Part shown: piece by piece, positions 1-8,432 of the stretch
Position numbering within the stretch: position 1 is the first letter of the stretch
Layout: each line of letters starts with the position of its first letter
Virus record (IMG/VR): IMGVR_UViG_3300006163_000006
Coordinates: 1 to 49,524 of that record
Direction: 5' to 3' (one strand)
Origin: a virus
Length of the DNA: 49,524 bases
Program-made: the position numbers and the translations under genes
Notes under the pieces: model-generated
The model's input: only the letters and a program-made list of their open reading frames with translations
Told to the model about the DNA's origin: nothing
Database searches by the model: none

Positions 1-1
1 C

Positions 2-1513
2 ACGACGCCGGGCGCCGCTACGACGGAAGATAACATTACGCACTTCGGTCCAGACACGGCGGTCAGCTTTGATGGACTGACGTCACTGACCGATTATTAT
101 CTGGTGTACCGTCCTTACGATGCGTTCAGTGCTGGCGAAAAATCTTCTGAATACCATGTAACAACGGGGCAAGTCAGCGGCGTTGATCTTAGCGGATTGG
201 GTCCATGGGCCACACTGCTTGACCCGGTTGACGCCGCGTGGATAAACACCCAATTCGCCAACGACGCCATACCGTCCACAAAGATTGCCAATCTGACGGC
301 CGCCAAGATAACGACTGGCGTGTTGATCGCCACCATTACCATTCAGTCGCTGGGTAGCATAGTCATACAGAATGGAAGCTTTGTCACAACGCTGGGTATC
401 CATACCGTCAGCAGTGTTGAATACGCCATGCGTACGTTTGACGGCGCCACTTCTTCGTTCAGCGTTACTTCTCAAGGCGTGCTGCGCGCCAGCAGCGCTA
501 TTATCAGCGGAACAATTACGATTGGTAGCGGCAGTGGCTACGCTAATATTTCCGACAAGCCCACAAATCTTTCGGGCATCAACGGGACGGAAGGAACAAA
601 GCTCTCCGGCATTGCGGCTGGCGCTGATGTAACGCAGGCAGCTCTGATCGTTGGCACCACCATCACCGGCGGTGGCATTGTGATGTCTGCTGGCGGCAGC
701 ATTAAAGGCGGTAAGTCAGCGCCGGGTAGTGGCGTCGGTTTCTTCCTTGGCTATAGCGGCAGTGCGTATCAGCTGGATGTAGGGGACACGACTAACGAGA
801 AATTTATCCGGTTTGACGGGACAGACGTCATACTTGGTAAGCGGACAAAATTTAAGAGCTTCAGTAGCGTTGTTGATAACGACGTCTATTTCAAGGTTCA
901 GTTTCCTTCTTTGCAGAATTTAGCGGTACTTTCCTTTGGGAGCGGATGGGAGAACCATTTGGCTGCGAGTACGGTGCCATTTGCTTTTGGATATTTGAAA
1001 ACTGCGATAACTTCGAACTCGGGCGGTATTCAGGTATTCGATGGCGTTCCCGGTAACGGTACGGCTTCATTAGTTGATCCTGACTGGACTAAGCCTAGGA
1101 TTATTAATTTTGCTATTGCTGTTTTTGATTTTTGGGACTCATTGACAACTGGGTATATTGGCAGTGGTAAGGCTTTTGATAGCCCGGATGAATTTGTCGG
1201 GTTTAAGATGACTTCTACTGGGTTGTATGGGTTTGCACAATCGGTAGCTACTGGCTCAACTACTTCTTCCTTACTATGGGCGTTCTCGCCGAACTCAGTT
1301 CTAAGACTTAGGATAGAGTTAGATGGAGCTGGAAACGCTGATTTATACAAAGATGGCTCACTTTTAACGACGTTAACTACAAATGTGCCCCATTCTGGCA
1401 GTAACTCGGCGGCGGCGTGCTATAGCGCTGGACTTGTTAAGACAACGGGTACATCGGTACATGATACGATCTTATGGGTCGGCGAATACGCTTTCTTACA
1501 GAAGAGCTCTTGA
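2..1513 (+). CDS. Tail tip / receptor-binding protein, C-terminal part (5' partial)
   Basis: The reading frame is open to the first bases of the window, so the gene starts upstream; the internal GTG at 104 is not its true start. The visible part has an upstream beta-rich segment ending in a motif like those of phage central-fibre proteins (repeated short Ile/Thr/Gly/Ser-rich strands, about 300-560). It then has a C-terminal region (about 850-1500) with Trp/Gly/Ser-rich strands resembling a carbohydrate-binding sandwich. The last 650 bases are visibly more AT-rich than the first half, which fits an exchanged receptor-binding module. It lies directly upstream of a second fibre gene (9-nt gap). 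Role as a tail-tip or side-fibre adhesin is inferred from position and composition; I recognise no named family with certainty. Confidence 0.7.
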   Translation, partial: TTPGAATTEDNITHFGPDTAVSFDGLTSLTDYYLVYRPYDAFSAGEKSSEYHVTTGQVSGVDLSGLGPWATLLDPVDAAWINTQFANDAIPSTKIANLTAAKITTGVLIATITIQSLGSIVIQNGSFVTTLGIHTVSSVEYAMRTFDGATSSFSVTSQGVLRASSAIISGTITIGSGSGYANISDKPTNLSGINGTEGTKLSGIAAGADVTQAALIVGTTITGGGIVMSAGGSIKGGKSAPGSGVGFFLGYSGSAYQLDVGDTTNEKFIRFDGTDVILGKRTKFKSFSSVVDNDVYFKVQFPSLQNLAVLSFGSGWENHLAASTVPFAFGYLKTAITSNSGGIQVFDGVPGNGTASLVDPDWTKPRIINFAIAVFDFWDSLTTGYIGSGKAFDSPDEFVGFKMTSTGLYGFAQSVATGSTTSSLLWAFSPNSVLRLRIELDGAGNADLYKDGSLLTTLTTNVPHSGSNSAAACYSAGLVKTTGTSVHDTILWVGEYAFLQKSS

Positions 1514-1522
1514 GGACTAAAC

Positions 1523-4500
1523 ATGTCGCAATATAAACCCGACGGAACAAATTTTCCAACTGTCACTGTAACCAACGGCAGTCCGAATGTCGTCATACAT
1601 GGCGTAGACGCCACGGCGGAAATACAGACGCTGGACTACTTCTATGTTTACGGCGCTGGTACGGGCCGGTACGAAGTCAGCGCAACGCCGCCAGTGTATG
1701 CCACTGGCAACACTACGATTGTGTTGACTACTAACTACGCCGGCACCACATCCTCCAGCGCGGTCGGTGTGTTCCATCGAGACTTCACGGGCATTTACAG
1801 TTTTCCGCTGATGTACGACGGCGATTTGGAAGTGGCCGCCATTATGCGGCGTCTGGCGCAATTGATTGAGGCGGCTATTGCCGATGTTTCCGTAAGCAGC
1901 GCCACTATTAGCGGCAATCTAACGTTTACGGGTACGGGTAATCGTATCAGAGGTGACTTTAGTAATGCCATACTGCTTAATCGCGTTCTTATTCAATCGT
2001 CAATTACTAACGGCAACACCAACGTCGGCGTCATACCAAATGGAACATCGCTAATTACAGCGCTTAATCTTTACGCCACCGCTGATCCAACGAACTCCAC
2101 CGTGGCGCAGCTGCTTTCCAATAGTACCGAAGCTAGTTTGCGCGCTGGCGTTACGGGCACCGGAACAGCGCTGCCGTTGACTATTTATACGAATGCGCTG
2201 GAAAGAATACGCGTATTAACGACAGGCGACGTGGGCATAGGCGCTACAGCGCCGAACCATGTGGCCGCTGGACGCGCGCTGACTATTCAAGGTACGGGCA
2301 CCACGGCGCTGGAGCTCGCCACCAGCGCAGCAGACGCCGCCGCCGTGGTCATCGGCGGATTGGAAGGCTGGTACGCCACGAACAGCGCCAGCCATAATCG
2401 CATCGCTGCCTTGCAGATTGTTAGCGAAGGCGGAACAGCTAACCAGCGCGGCGGTGCGTTTGTATTCAACACAAAGATAAACGGCGCCACGACGTTCTCC
2501 GAAAAAGCGCGCTTAATGAATACGGGCGACTTCGGTATCGGTACTGCGACGCCTAATTACAACGCGGCTGGCAAAGCCATCACAGTGGAAAGCGCTACTG
2601 TCCCGGCTATTGAGCTCGCCACCAGCGCAGCAGATGCAGCGGCTGTCGTGGTCGGTTCCTACGATGCGTGGTACAAAACTAACTCCGCTAGCCATAATCG
2701 CATTGGCGCATTTCAGATTGTGACGGAAGGTGTCACGGCGAATCAGCGTGGCGGTGCGTTTGTCTGGTCTTCAAAGATAAATGGCGCTACCACTTTCGCG
2801 GAAAAGATGCGCATCACAAACGCAGGCGACCTCGGGCTGGGTACAGCGACGCCGAATTACAATGCTACTGGTCAGGCGCTGACCATACAAAGCGCTACGG
2901 GCGGCGTCGTTGAACTAGCTGCCAGTACCGCTGATGCAGCGGCGGTCGTTGTGGGTTCTTACGAAGGTAACTATAGAACAAACAGCGCCAGCCATCAACG
3001 CATTGCAGCGCTGCAAGTGGTTTCAGAAGGTGCGACAGCTAACCAGCGCGGCGGCGCGTTTGTGTTTAGTTCCAAAATAAACGGCGCTACAACATTCGCA
3101 GAGAAGATGCGTTTGACTAACGCTGGCGATCTCGGCATAGGGACGGCGACACCGAACTACAATGCGGCGGGCAAAGGATTTACTATTCAGAGCGCGACTG
3201 GCGGCGCTATTGAGCTGGCCACGAGCGCCGCCGATGCTGCTGCTGTAGTCGTGGGCTCCTATGAGGGCAACTACCGCACGAACAGTGCCAGTCATCAACG
3301 CATCGGGGCGTTTCAGATCATAACAGAAGGAGCGACGGCCAACCAGCGTGGCGGTGCATTTACGTGGAGCTCCAAGGTGAATGGCGCTACTACATTTGCA
3401 GAAAAGATGCGCTTAATGAATACTGGCGACTTAGGCATCGGCACGGTGACGCCGAACTACGTCGGATTTGGTAAGGCGTTCACAGTTGAGAGTACTAGTA
3501 CTTCCTTGTCCGCTGGGTTAGAAATATGCGGCAATGCCAACGACGCTGATGCTACTGGCGTTGGGTACATCTATTATCGTTATCAGACTAACTCATCTAG
3601 CCATAGAAATGTTGCCGCCTTCGGGGCTTCTTCTGATGGCACCACGGCCAATCAACGCGGCGGCGCGCTGCAGTTTTTCACGAAGACTGATGCGTCTACT
3701 ACTCTTTCCGAGCGTATGCGTGTAACCGGCGCGGGTGACTTAGGGCTAGGGACCACCACGCCTAACTATTTGACTTTCGGACGGGTCATGGGTATTGAAA
3801 GCCCCGCTGGAATTCCTGGCGTTGTCTTTGCTACTTCGCAGGCAGATGCGCAAGGATTGTTCATAGCCGCGCTTGAAGGCTGGTATAAAACTAACTCAGC
3901 TACGCATAACCGTATAGCGACTATACTGTATGGTACTGAAGGAACCACCGCCAACCAGCGTGGCGGCAATATGCAATTCTATACGAAGCCGGATGGCGTC
4001 GCTGCTATTGCGTCTAGGATGATAATAAACCAAGCTGGTGATATTGGGGTTGGGACCACAACTCCAAATCGTGCGGGTTTATCTCGCTCTCTTGCTGTTG
4101 AGACTGGCGGCGCTGCTGGGCCGGGCATCACGCTTTCTTCTACTGCTGCCGATGCGACTGGCGTGTTCGTCGGTCAAATTATTGGTTACTACACGACTAA
4201 CTCGGCCAGCCATAACACAATCGCTGATATCGTAATAAAAACTGAAGGCGGTACGGCTAACCAGCGCGGCGGTTATATTTCTTTCTTCACAAAGCCTAAC
4301 GCGAGTACTTCGCTCACTGAGCGTCTTTGTATAAATCAGGCTGGCGACGTAATTGTCAATCCAACTGCTGGAAATAACCCTATCGCCAACCGGATCAATG
4401 GCTATTCATTTCTAGGCGCTTCAAATATTGGTAGCTTCTTACAGCGCGGCCCGGTGAACAGCGCTGGGTTTGGCATTAACGCAACCTCCGGTATCCATTT

Positions 4501-4900
4501 TAATTTCTACACTGACAACGGCTCGACCAATATTGCAGCCGGCGCTATATCATCTAACGGCTCTACTACTACGTTCACCACTTCGTCAGACTATCGATTG
4601 AAGGAAAATTTAATTCCGTTGGATAACGCGCTTGAGCTGTTGGAAAAGCTACCCGTATACCGTTTTAATTTTATAGGCAGCGAAGATATTCATGACGGGT
4701 TCCTAGCGCACGAAGCTGCTGAAGTTGTTCCGCAGGCAGTCGTAGGCGAGAAAGATGCAGTAGACGAAGAAGGCAATATACAGCGGCAGCTCTTGGACTA
4801 CTCTAAGATTGTACCTGTACTGACGGCTGCCGTTAAAGATTTGTCGGCAATGGTAAAAGAACTACAAGCTGAGATAAAAGTTCTTAAAGAAAACAACTAG
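1523..4900 (+). CDS. Tail fibre with seven ~100-residue repeats and C-terminal S74 intramolecular chaperone
   Basis: 1125 residues; start ATG preceded by GAGGA. An N-terminal attachment region (about 1-225) is followed by seven tandem repeats of about 100 residues. Each carries GDxGxGTxTPN near its start, then TNSASHNRI, then TANQRGG, and ends with an ExM/R turn. The C-terminus (from about 1020) matches the peptidase S74 / endosialidase chaperone family: it starts with TSSDYRLKEN, which supplies the Ser and Lys of the self-cleavage dyad, and ends in a coiled coil. In known members the chaperone drives trimerisation of the fibre and is then released autocatalytically. Cleavage is therefore expected just before or within the SSD motif. 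Later repeats (5-7) diverge and are more AT-rich. Likely a trimeric side fibre used in host recognition. Confidence 0.9.
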   Translation: MSQYKPDGTNFPTVTVTNGSPNVVIHGVDATAEIQTLDYFYVYGAGTGRYEVSATPPVYATGNTTIVLTTNYAGTTSSSAVGVFHRDFTGIYSFPLMYDGDLEVAAIMRRLAQLIEAAIADVSVSSATISGNLTFTGTGNRIRGDFSNAILLNRVLIQSSITNGNTNVGVIPNGTSLITALNLYATADPTNSTVAQLLSNSTEASLRAGVTGTGTALPLTIYTNALERIRVLTTGDVGIGATAPNHVAAGRALTIQGTGTTALELATSAADAAAVVIGGLEGWYATNSASHNRIAALQIVSEGGTANQRGGAFVFNTKINGATTFSEKARLMNTGDFGIGTATPNYNAAGKAITVESATVPAIELATSAADAAAVVVGSYDAWYKTNSASHNRIGAFQIVTEGVTANQRGGAFVWSSKINGATTFAEKMRITNAGDLGLGTATPNYNATGQALTIQSATGGVVELAASTADAAAVVVGSYEGNYRTNSASHQRIAALQVVSEGATANQRGGAFVFSSKINGATTFAEKMRLTNAGDLGIGTATPNYNAAGKGFTIQSATGGAIELATSAADAAAVVVGSYEGNYRTNSASHQRIGAFQIITEGATANQRGGAFTWSSKVNGATTFAEKMRLMNTGDLGIGTVTPNYVGFGKAFTVESTSTSLSAGLEICGNANDADATGVGYIYYRYQTNSSSHRNVAAFGASSDGTTANQRGGALQFFTKTDASTTLSERMRVTGAGDLGLGTTTPNYLTFGRVMGIESPAGIPGVVFATSQADAQGLFIAALEGWYKTNSATHNRIATILYGTEGTTANQRGGNMQFYTKPDGVAAIASRMIINQAGDIGVGTTTPNRAGLSRSLAVETGGAAGPGITLSSTAADATGVFVGQIIGYYTTNSASHNTIADIVIKTEGGTANQRGGYISFFTKPNASTSLTERLCINQAGDVIVNPTAGNNPIANRINGYSFLGASNIGSFLQRGPVNSAGFGINATSGIHFNFYTDNGSTNIAAGAISSNGSTTTFTTSSDYRLKENLIPLDNALELLEKLPVYRFNFIGSEDIHDGFLAHEAAEVVPQAVVGEKDAVDEEGNIQRQLLDYSKIVPVLTAAVKDLSAMVKELQAEIKVLKENN
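2210..4335 (+). repeat. Seven tandem ~300-bp coding repeats in the fibre gene
   Basis: The codons for the GD-G-GT motif recur at about 2224, 2524, 2824, 3124, 3424, 3733 and 4036. The first four intervals are exactly 300 bp; later ones are a few bases longer. Repeats 1-4 are similar in DNA as well as protein (for example the shared stretch encoding TANQRGGAF), whereas 5-7 are similar mainly in protein. This points to expansion by recombination, with older and younger copies. Confidence 0.9.
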
Positions 4901-4912
4901 AGGATAGCAGCA

Positions 4913-5344
4913 ATGCCTGATCAAGTCATGGCACCGGAAACTGGACAAGCTGTAAAGATGGCTGAGTTAGCCATGGACATGCGCAATGTGAAAGATAGCC
5001 TTTCCGAAATACAAAAAGCGCTGGCGGAGCTGGTAAAAATCGACAAGGACATTTCTGGCATCATGCTGCAGAGCCAACAAATTAATAAAGATATAAAAAC
5101 AATATGGGATAGATACGATGCTGTGAAAGTTTGGCAAGGCGAAGTAGACAAAACACTTAACAAGGCCAGCGGTGGTCGGGCTGTCGTAAACGTAGTATTA
5201 AGTTTTGTACAGGTGGTTGTCATAGGGTTTGGTGGTTGGCTGTTTCTGCGATTAGACGATGCGCGCACTGATAACATTATTCAAGCGCAGCAAATCATTC
5301 AGCTGAAGCAAGATGTTGAGTCTCTTAAAAGAGGTAAGCCGTAA
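4913..5344 (+). CDS. Coiled-coil protein with one transmembrane segment, possible lysis accessory
   Basis: 143 residues. The first ~80 are charged and heptad-like (coiled coil). One hydrophobic segment follows at about 90-110 (VVLSFVQVVVIGFGGWLFL), then a short helical tail. This topology resembles XhlA-type hemolysin/holin-associated proteins, which sit next to the endolysin and help form the lysis pore. The context agrees: the stop overlaps the start of the endolysin (TAATG). There is a GAGGA ribosome-binding site 8 nt upstream of the ATG. I cannot assign a family from sequence alone; a structural coiled-coil tail protein is the main alternative. Confidence 0.6.
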   Translation: MPDQVMAPETGQAVKMAELAMDMRNVKDSLSEIQKALAELVKIDKDISGIMLQSQQINKDIKTIWDRYDAVKVWQGEVDKTLNKASGGRAVVNVVLSFVQVVVIGFGGWLFLRLDDARTDNIIQAQQIIQLKQDVESLKRGKP

Positions 5345-5958
5345 TGGAGCCTTTCGAATTTGCTCTGAAGGAAACAATACTGGATGAAGGTAAGAAGCTC
5401 TCCAAGCTGGACGGCGATCCGGGCGGTCAAACGTACTATGGCATCGCGCGCGCCTTTCATCCTACGTGGCCGGGCTGGGTATTCATAGATGCCGGCGAGC
5501 GCGATACGCCACGTCTTAATAAATTAGTGGAAGTGTTCTATGATCAAGAATTCTGGCAGCCGATAAAAGGTGACAGACTCCCAGCGTTTCTGGCGTACCA
5601 TGTTTTTGACTTCGCCGTCAATAGCGATCCCCAGACGGCCGCCATGAAATTGCAGGAAGTCTTAGGCTGCGCCAAAGTGGACGGCGTCATCGGTGAAAAG
5701 GAAACGATACCGCTGGCGTGGTATTACGATGAATTCATTCTCATTGCTGCTTTAAACGCCAAGCGTGAACTCTACTTGGCGTCGCTTAAAAATTGGCCAC
5801 TTTTCGGTAAAGGCTGGGTCAACCGGGTTGCCGGCAACACGCTGGCCGAGGCACTCCGTCGGAGGTTGCCACCGCCGCCGAGCCACGCGCTGCAAACGGC
5901 ACCTACTGCGCCCGCTAGTAGCGCCAAACCGGGCGCCGCGCCCGTAGGTGGCGCCTAG
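5344..5958 (+). CDS. Endolysin, GH108-type muramidase with peptidoglycan-binding-like C-terminus
   Basis: 204 residues. The N-terminus contains DEGKKLSKLDGDPGGQTYYG, matching the glycoside hydrolase 108 signature (EGG...DPGGxTxxGI), with Glu15 as the expected catalytic residue; the usual second Gly is Lys here. The central part (FDFAVNSDP..., LG..KVDGVIGEKT-like) matches the associated PG_binding_3 region. It would cleave the glycan backbone of peptidoglycan at lysis. No signal peptide is visible, so export should depend on the holin. The last ~35 residues are Pro/Ala-rich and low-complexity. Start overlaps the previous stop by 1 nt (translational coupling). Confidence 0.87.
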   Translation: MEPFEFALKETILDEGKKLSKLDGDPGGQTYYGIARAFHPTWPGWVFIDAGERDTPRLNKLVEVFYDQEFWQPIKGDRLPAFLAYHVFDFAVNSDPQTAAMKLQEVLGCAKVDGVIGEKETIPLAWYYDEFILIAALNAKRELYLASLKNWPLFGKGWVNRVAGNTLAEALRRRLPPPPSHALQTAPTAPASSAKPGAAPVGGA

Positions 5959-5972
5959 CGCGTTTAAACCGC

Positions 5973-5987
5973 ATAGCTGTAAGCTAT
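5973..5987 (+). promoter_or_regulatory. Small inverted repeat before the holin-like gene
   Basis: ATAGCT-GTA-AGCTAT forms a perfect 6-bp inverted repeat directly followed by an AAGGAGG sequence. A TTTAAA/TATAAG pair (16-nt spacing) overlaps it. It may be an operator or an RNA hairpin near a ribosome-binding site. Function unknown; short enough to be chance. Confidence 0.25.
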
Positions 5988-6032
5988 AAGGAGGTGCCGT
6001 ACACTAAACAATTGGTTATATAAAGGTAACAG

Positions 6033-6065
6033 ATGTTTCCCTTTTACTACGAGGTGATTTCATGA
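6033..6065 (+). CDS. Possible 10-codon leader peptide overlapping the holin-like start
   Basis: A short ORF (ATG at 6033, preceded by AAGG) encodes MFPFYYEVIS. It ends in a TGA that overlaps the next ATG (ATGA at 6062). Such an arrangement can couple translation of a downstream lysis gene. It is too short to support on its own. Confidence 0.2.
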   Translation: MFPFYYEVIS

Positions 6066-6736
6066 ACAAAGACTGGTATACATCAAAGACTGTACTGGCT
6101 GCGATTGCAACAATTATCGCAGTTAGCGCAGGGTTCTTTGGCATTGATTTCAATGCTATAGACCAAGCTGCGATTGTGGATATTGCATCGCGTGTCGTCG
6201 CTGATCTAACGGCTGCTTTCGCCATCTACGGCCGCGTTGTAGCCACGCATAAAATCGGCAGCGCTGATCCCGGTAATCCGCAGTCAAAGACTCTTCAGTC
6301 TTCGTGGATGGTGGGGTTGTTACTGGGCGCTATGATGTTACTGCCTATCGCTGGCTGCGCCACTTTCAATGATCACAAAGCAGCGACGCAGTTGGTCGTG
6401 CAGTACGCCACGCTCAAGGTCATAGAACGCGGCAGTACGCCGGACGACCAAGCATTGCGGGCCAGCCGAATACGCGAAATAGCAACGGAAGCGAAAACCA
6501 ACTTGCAGAAAGGCGATGTACCGTTGGAAGCGCTCAAGGTTATTGTCGGCGAGCGCATTGCCAAATATGCGCTTTCGCCGGCGGACCAGCTGCTCGCCAA
6601 CGCGCTCGTCCAAGCAGTAATGGATGAACTGCAAGCGCGTGTCGGCGTCGGCGCCATACCACCGGATACGATGTATCAGGCGGAGCAGGTGCTGGACTGG
6701 GTTATCACGGCAACGGGCATGGTCGGGAGCGCGTAA
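6062..6736 (+). CDS. Holin-like membrane domain fused in frame to a lipoprotein-like domain
   Basis: 224 residues. Residues 1-66 look like a small phage holin: charged start, a hydrophobic helix (TVLAAIATIIAVSAGFFG), a polar turn, and a second helix (VVADLTAAFAIYGRVV). Residues ~80-99 form a second hydrophobic segment ending in LLPIAGC, a good lipobox, followed by about 125 mostly alpha-helical, soluble residues. An in-frame ATG at 6308 lies exactly where a lipoprotein signal peptide would begin (MVGLLLGAMMLLP...). The ORF may therefore yield both a full-length protein and a shorter lipoprotein. Position after the endolysin suggests lysis (holin plus a spanin-like outer-membrane lipoprotein). 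The C-terminal domain is not a family I recognise. Confidence 0.7.
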   Translation: MNKDWYTSKTVLAAIATIIAVSAGFFGIDFNAIDQAAIVDIASRVVADLTAAFAIYGRVVATHKIGSADPGNPQSKTLQSSWMVGLLLGAMMLLPIAGCATFNDHKAATQLVVQYATLKVIERGSTPDDQALRASRIREIATEAKTNLQKGDVPLEALKVIVGERIAKYALSPADQLLANALVQAVMDELQARVGVGAIPPDTMYQAEQVLDWVITATGMVGSA

Positions 6737-6738
6737 TC

Positions 6739-7161
6739 ATGGCATTTCTTTCCAGTCTGGATTTACGCGAATACACGATTGACAGCGAATGGGTTGTATT
6801 GGCGCCACTCGTTTATCAACCGGCGCAGGGCAGCCGTATTATTGTTCCGCGCGGGTTTATAACGGACTTGGCCAGTATCCCACGCGCACTGCAGAATGTG
6901 TTCAGCGTCAACGGACTGTCCCGAGCGCCATCAGTTGTTCATGATTACTTGTACTGCATCCAAGATCGCGAGCGCTTGCAGTGCGATAACATACTGGTGG
7001 AGGCAATGAGAAGTCGCGGAATAGATGACATAACATGCGACACCTTCTTTTATGCGGTACGCGCAGGCGGTGCGGCCCATTGGGGCACGCGACCCAAAGG
7101 TCTTCAACCTTCCGACTGCGTCCCAGATAATTACTGGGACTTGGACAACGTTAAACTGTAA
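6739..7161 (+). CDS. DUF1353 family protein
   Basis: 140 residues. It contains the family hallmarks IVPRGFITDLASIPR and VVHDYLY, followed by a helical part with AVRAGGAAHW. DUF1353 proteins are common in phage tail/lysis regions; their biochemical role is not established. It starts 2 nt after the previous stop. No signal peptide or membrane segment. Confidence 0.88.
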   Translation: MAFLSSLDLREYTIDSEWVVLAPLVYQPAQGSRIIVPRGFITDLASIPRALQNVFSVNGLSRAPSVVHDYLYCIQDRERLQCDNILVEAMRSRGIDDITCDTFFYAVRAGGAAHWGTRPKGLQPSDCVPDNYWDLDNVKL

Positions 7162-7187
7162 TCGCAATTCAACCCAGAGGATAAACC

Positions 7188-7658
7188 ATGAAAATGTTAA
7201 AAGGTATACTCGTAGCATTGGTCCTGTTCAGTCTGGCGGCGGAAGCGCAAACCGCCACGCCGTCGCAATCCGTCGATCTTACATGGGTCGCACCGACGAC
7301 ACGTGAAAACGGCGACCCGCTGGCCCCGTTGGAAATCGCCAATTATCGTGTCTACGCTTCCGTTGGCGCTGCCATTCCTGCGGACACCAATGGCTACGCC
7401 ACGGCAACGGGCACGAACGTGGCCAGCAACGTACTAAAGTACACCAGTACGCTCTCGCTGGCACCGCGCGCAGCGCCCTACACGATTTACTATGGGGTGG
7501 ATGTGGTGGATATCTACGGACTGAAAAGCAAGCTCGCGCTGAAGACGGTGACATTGACGATAGTACCGCAGTCCAGCCCTTCGTCGCCCGTTACGCAAAC
7601 CGTGAACTTGAATGTTACCTGCACGAATTCGGGATGTAAGTTAACCGTCGTGCAATGA
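7188..7658 (+). CDS. Secreted protein with a fibronectin type III-like domain
   Basis: 156 residues. The N-terminal signal peptide is MKMLKGILVALVLFSLAAEA, with likely cleavage after AEA. One beta-sandwich domain follows, with Fn3-like features: VDLTWVAPTTRENGDPL, an NYRVYAS strand, and a YYGVDVVDIYG strand. A Ser/Pro linker and a C-terminal strand with two Cys (NVTCTNSGCKLTV) that could form a disulfide complete it. AGAGGA precedes the ATG. It is the last gene before the terminator. A role at the cell surface or periplasm is inferred from the signal peptide; the partner is unknown. Confidence 0.75.
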   Translation: MKMLKGILVALVLFSLAAEAQTATPSQSVDLTWVAPTTRENGDPLAPLEIANYRVYASVGAAIPADTNGYATATGTNVASNVLKYTSTLSLAPRAAPYTIYYGVDVVDIYGLKSKLALKTVTLTIVPQSSPSSPVTQTVNLNVTCTNSGCKLTVVQ

Positions 7659-7664
7659 GCGGGT

Positions 7665-7695
7665 ATCTGGCGGGTCTATGCCGCGCCCGCCAGAT
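7665..7695 (+). terminator. 10-bp perfect hairpin after the late operon
   Basis: ATCTGGCGGG (7665-7674) pairs perfectly with CCCGCCAGAT (7686-7695) around an 11-nt loop. It sits just behind the Fn3-gene stop and is followed by a second hairpin with a T tract, so the two may work together to end late transcription. Confidence 0.6.
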
Positions 7696-7702
7696 TTGCG
7701 AT

Positions 7703-7736
7703 AGGGACGTCCAGCTGTTTCGGGCGTCCTTTTTTA
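7703..7736 (+). terminator. Rho-independent terminator of the plus-strand late operon
   Basis: GGACG (7705-7709) and CGTCC (7725-7729) form a stem followed by six T residues (7730-7735). The T tract runs into the stop codon of the convergent minus-strand gene. In the minus direction no T tract follows the stem, so termination should be one-way. Confidence 0.75.
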
Positions 7737-8432
7737 TCGATCTAAATAGTCGCGCTCCTCCTTTTCACCAGCTGTCAGCTTTTTCTCACCGTCGTTTTCG
7801 GGACCGAACACAGACTTGCGCTGGCCGCCATCTTCATAGATGGTGCCGACGTGCTGACATTTCGGCAGTTCGAATGAACCTTCCGCTCGGTGGTCTTGTG
7901 TTGTCACATGCGACTGACAGACTTCGCACTGCCAATGAATCTTGTCATTGCCGCTGACGCCTTCGAACGCAAAACCCTGCGATTGGTATACCGTGTTAAC
8001 GCGGCCGAGCGCGCCGTGTTGCGTCTTGGCGAATTCAATCAGGTTACTTATAGCCTTGATGGCATTGATCAAATCGCCCGGACCTTGCCATTGAGAAGTG
8101 ACGCGCACCACAAACTCCTCGTCGCTGCCGGTGATTTCGTTGGCGTCCAAGAAGCGCTGTATAAGCGGATTCTTTTCTGCGTAATCATCACCGGGCGCCA
8201 TCAGCGGTACGCTGCGTCCTAGTTCGTATTGCGAAAGCAGCTTTTCGGTGTAGTGCAAAGCCTTATTCAAGTCTTTCAGCCCATCCTTGTTCCGCCACCG
8301 CGTTACATATTTCGTAATGCAGCCTTCCAGATAGCGACCTTCTAACACTTCCGCGACGAAGTCCCAGTGCTGGTGCTCACTGCGGTAGTGTGCTCCGCCT
8401 ACTTGTCTACTATTAACGTTTGGTGTTGTCAT
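7734..8432 (-). CDS. DUF3310 protein, possible nucleotide kinase
   Basis: 232 residues. The N-terminal ~70 residues match DUF3310: VGGAHYR...HWDFV, then CITKYVTRWRNKDGLKDLNK. Phage T7 gp1.7, a nucleotide kinase acting on dTMP/dGMP, is commonly placed with this family (from memory). The middle (about 85-150) is unfamiliar. The C-terminus has a CxxC...H..C pattern (CEVCQSH, KCQH) suggestive of a metal site and a charged tail. Start overlaps the HD gene stop (ATGA). As the last gene of the modification cluster it could phosphorylate an unusual deoxynucleoside monophosphate; that is inference. Confidence 0.75.
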   Translation of the reverse strand: MTTPNVNSRQVGGAHYRSEHQHWDFVAEVLEGRYLEGCITKYVTRWRNKDGLKDLNKALHYTEKLLSQYELGRSVPLMAPGDDYAEKNPLIQRFLDANEITGSDEEFVVRVTSQWQGPGDLINAIKAISNLIEFAKTQHGALGRVNTVYQSQGFAFEGVSGNDKIHWQCEVCQSHVTTQDHRAEGSFELPKCQHVGTIYEDGGQRKSVFGPENDGEKKLTAGEKEERDYLDR

